Shown here in pieces: positions 62,207 through 64,000 of a stretch of DNA of 64,000 bases. Both the position numbers and the translations under genes were made by a program. Source of the stretch: Paraclostridium bifermentans (lineage in GTDB: Bacteria; Bacillota; Clostridia; Peptostreptococcales; Peptostreptococcaceae); contig NZ_CP079737.1 in assembly GCF_019916025.1 (NCBI RefSeq), positions 1,736,001 through 1,800,000 on the forward strand. The letters run 5' to 3'. The stretch's first letter is position 1. Each line of letters opens with the position of its first letter. Below the pieces are notes generated by a model that saw only the letters and a list, made by a program, of their open reading frames with translations, did not search any database and was not told the DNA's origin.

Positions 62207-63577
62207 TTATATTGTTATTTCTTGTTCTTTTACTTCAACTTTTTTATAACTTTTTAATTCTCTATATAATATAATTGCAGTTATAGCTGTTGCTAAAAAG
62301 TCTGCAACTGGCTGTGCATACCAAACTCCATCTAAACCAAAGAATTTTGGTAATATTATTATCATAGGTATTAATATGATAACCTGTCTAAGCAAACTAA
62401 GAACCATAGCCATTTTAGCTTTTCCTACAGATTGTATATAATTAGATCCTGTTATAGATATTCCTATTATAGGCATCATTAATAAGTATATTCTAGCACC
62501 TTTTACTGATATTTCCATAAGTTTAGGATCTTTATTAAACATACCTACCATAACTTCTGGTATAGTTTGAATTATTAGCCATCCTGTTGTAAGTATTACT
62601 ATAGCAGCTAAAGCTGATAGTTTAAATGTTTTATTAGCTCTATCATACTGCTTAGCACCAAAGTTAAATCCGATTATAGGCTGAGCTCCTTGGTTTAATC
62701 CAAATATAGGCATTAAAAATATCATAGAAATAGATGATATAGTAGCCATTGCACCTATAGCTAAATCCCCTCCATAAGTTTTTAATGCATTATTTGATAT
62801 AACTTGAACTAAACTTGCAGCTATTTGCATTGCAAAGGGTGCAGATCCTATAGCAAATATCTTTTTAACTAAAGAACTATCTAGTTTCAAACTTGATTTA
62901 TGGAATTTTAAATTAGATTTTCCGCTTACATAATATAAGAATCCCCATGTAGCCGTTACTATTTGTGATACAACTGTTGCAATAGCAGCTCCTTGTATAC
63001 CTAAGTTGAATCCAAATATTAAAATAGCATCTAATACAACATTAGTTAAACATCCAACTATCATTATAGTTGCTGCTAATCTAGGACTTCCATCACCCCT
63101 TATAGTATTATTTAATGTATATCCTAACATATTAAACATACTTCCAGCTAAGATTATGTATATATAATCTTTAGCATATTGAAGTGTGGCTTCACTTGCT
63201 CCAAACACTTTAAGTATTGTATCTCCAAACATAATTCCTACTATACTAATTATAAGTCCAATAATAATAGATAATTTTATAGCATTTCCTATAATTTTTT
63301 CAGCATCTTCTTTTTTACCTTGCCCTAACTTTATAGATATATTAGTTGTAGCACCTATACCTACCAGCATAGCAAATGCTAGCATTATTGTCATTATCGG
63401 TAAGCACACTCCAACTCCAGTTATTGCAAGTGGACCTACTCCAGGTATGTTCCCAATAAATATTCTGTCTACTACGTTATATAATGCATTTACTAGCATT
63501 CCTACAATAGCAGGTACAGAATATGTTAATAAAAGTCTTGGTATTGAGTGATTTCTCAATTCTTGTTCATTTTTCAT
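62207..63577 (-). CDS. MATE-family efflux transporter
   Basis: A 456-aa exporter with 12 membrane segments in two halves. The start at 63577 (MKNEQELRNHSIPRLLL) is seven bases after AAAGGAGG; a longer reading overlaps the MarR gene. NALYNVVDRIFIGNIPGVGPLAITGV and GLNQGAQPIIGFNFGAKQYDRA are the MATE half-motifs, of which the parts NVVDRIFIG and GAQPIIGFNFGA are clearest. It probably exports cationic drugs or metabolites with Na+ or H+. The upstream MarR gene likely regulates it. Confidence 0.9.
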   Translation of the reverse strand: MKNEQELRNHSIPRLLLTYSVPAIVGMLVNALYNVVDRIFIGNIPGVGPLAITGVGVCLPIMTIMLAFAMLVGIGATTNISIKLGQGKKEDAEKIIGNAIKLSIIIGLIISIVGIMFGDTILKVFGASEATLQYAKDYIYIILAGSMFNMLGYTLNNTIRGDGSPRLAATIMIVGCLTNVVLDAILIFGFNLGIQGAAIATVVSQIVTATWGFLYYVSGKSNLKFHKSSLKLDSSLVKKIFAIGSAPFAMQIAASLVQVISNNALKTYGGDLAIGAMATISSISMIFLMPIFGLNQGAQPIIGFNFGAKQYDRANKTFKLSALAAIVILTTGWLIIQTIPEVMVGMFNKDPKLMEISVKGARIYLLMMPIIGISITGSNYIQSVGKAKMAMVLSLLRQVIILIPMIIILPKFFGLDGVWYAQPVADFLATAITAIILYRELKSYKKVEVKEQEITI

Positions 63578-63591
63578 AAATTGTCCTCCTT

Positions 63592-64000
63592 TTATATTGT
63601 CATACATATTTTTTGCAAAAGTTTCCTAACTAACTTACTTTCTTCTTCCGTTAAATTAGCCGTCATATAAACTTCCCACTTTGATAAAACTTCATATATA
63701 CTTCCTTTTACACTTTTTCCTTTATCAGTTAAATGTAATTTATAAGCTCTTTTATCAATTTCATCTTTCTCTCGTGTTAAAAAACCTTCTTCTTCTAACT
63801 TCTTTATAGCTCTTGCGGTTGTTCCTTTATCTATATTAAGAGTTTCTGCCAGATCTTCTTGACTTCTTCCATCGCCTCTATATAGTTCTAATAAAAACAT
63901 AAATTGACCAGCCCCAACTCCCAATCCACTTAACTCTTTAGATATAAAAGATCCACCTCTTCTATGAATCTGAGAGATATATCTTCCAACATAATTACAA
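63592..64000 (-). CDS. MarR-family regulator, cut by the right edge
   Basis: The frame is open from the stop at 63592 to the end of the window, so the gene starts beyond it. A TTG at 63924 is inside the frame but has no ribosome site, and the upstream codons (GRYISQIHRRGGSF) also look like MarR. The winged helix is SQEDLAETLNIDKGTTARAI and EEEGFLTREKDEIDKRAYKL follows. It ends 15 bases before the MATE start, so it likely controls that exporter. Confidence 0.85.
   Translation of the reverse strand, partial: CNYVGRYISQIHRRGGSFISKELSGLGVGAGQFMFLLELYRGDGRSQEDLAETLNIDKGTTARAIKKLEEEGFLTREKDEIDKRAYKLHLTDKGKSVKGSIYEVLSKWEVYMTANLTEEESKLVRKLLQKICMTI

Overview
The window reads as low-GC, spore-forming Clostridia, most likely the Peptostreptococcaceae (Paraclostridium, Romboutsia, Terrisporobacter or a relative). 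The grounds are strong AT bias, AGGAGG-type ribosome sites, ferredoxin-dependent 2-oxoacid oxidoreductase genes, a T-box leader, an alpha/beta SASP, spore photoproduct lyase and a Spo0M-like protein. The species cannot be fixed from this sequence. No rRNA, tRNA, CRISPR array or insertion sequence was seen.

Positions 1 to about 12250 are the right-hand end of an integrated mobile element (prophage or phage-like). A tyrosine integrase on the + strand (11097-12197) sits at the chromosome junction and nearly everything else is on the - strand: an AbrB-like regulator, a coiled-coil membrane protein, several small unknowns, an SF2 helicase, an ORF6N/KilAC antirepressor and a 1083-residue protein (5455-8706). 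That protein carries the full motif set of the two-barrel RDRP/QDE-1/YonO RNA polymerase superfamily, so the element appears to bring its own single-chain RNA polymerase. Its intergenic spaces hold degenerate copies of a - strand motif ending in GTGAAGGGG, densest in the 495-base gap upstream of the polymerase. They are candidate element-specific promoters or iterons. The same spaces also hold inverted repeats and + strand micro-ORFs with good ribosome sites. The left end of the element lies outside the window.

Positions 12258-22000 are chromosome: a YfcC-type carrier, a lipoprotein, a Spo0M-like protein, an S41 peptidase, small membrane proteins, an nhaA antiporter gene broken by a +1 frameshift, splB and a SASP gene. 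Positions 22085-30780 form a nucleoside salvage locus (fsa, nupC, punA, deoC, pdp, a BMP-family binding protein) preceded by a YesM/YesN-type two-component system. Positions 30920-34675 hold a NapH-like ferredoxin, an NlpC/P60 hydrolase, an alpha/beta hydrolase and a ClC transporter.

A T-box leader at 34858-35142 controls a three-gene polar amino-acid ABC transporter, probably for histidine. Next come an orphan GHKL kinase, a second nupC, a YczE-like protein and three short-chain dehydrogenases next to a divergent HxlR regulator. Positions 44562-50121 hold an HD hydrolase, a 1189-residue CbxX/SpoVK-like multi-AAA protein and a YhaM-like exonuclease. The rest has a DUF4097 protein, an ArsR regulator, dCMP deaminase, surE, an RpiR regulator, gltS, a four-subunit 2-oxoacid:ferredoxin oxidoreductase operon (korDABC), a YtqB-type methyltransferase, rluB, an AI-2E family protein, a MATE exporter and a MarR gene cut by the right edge.
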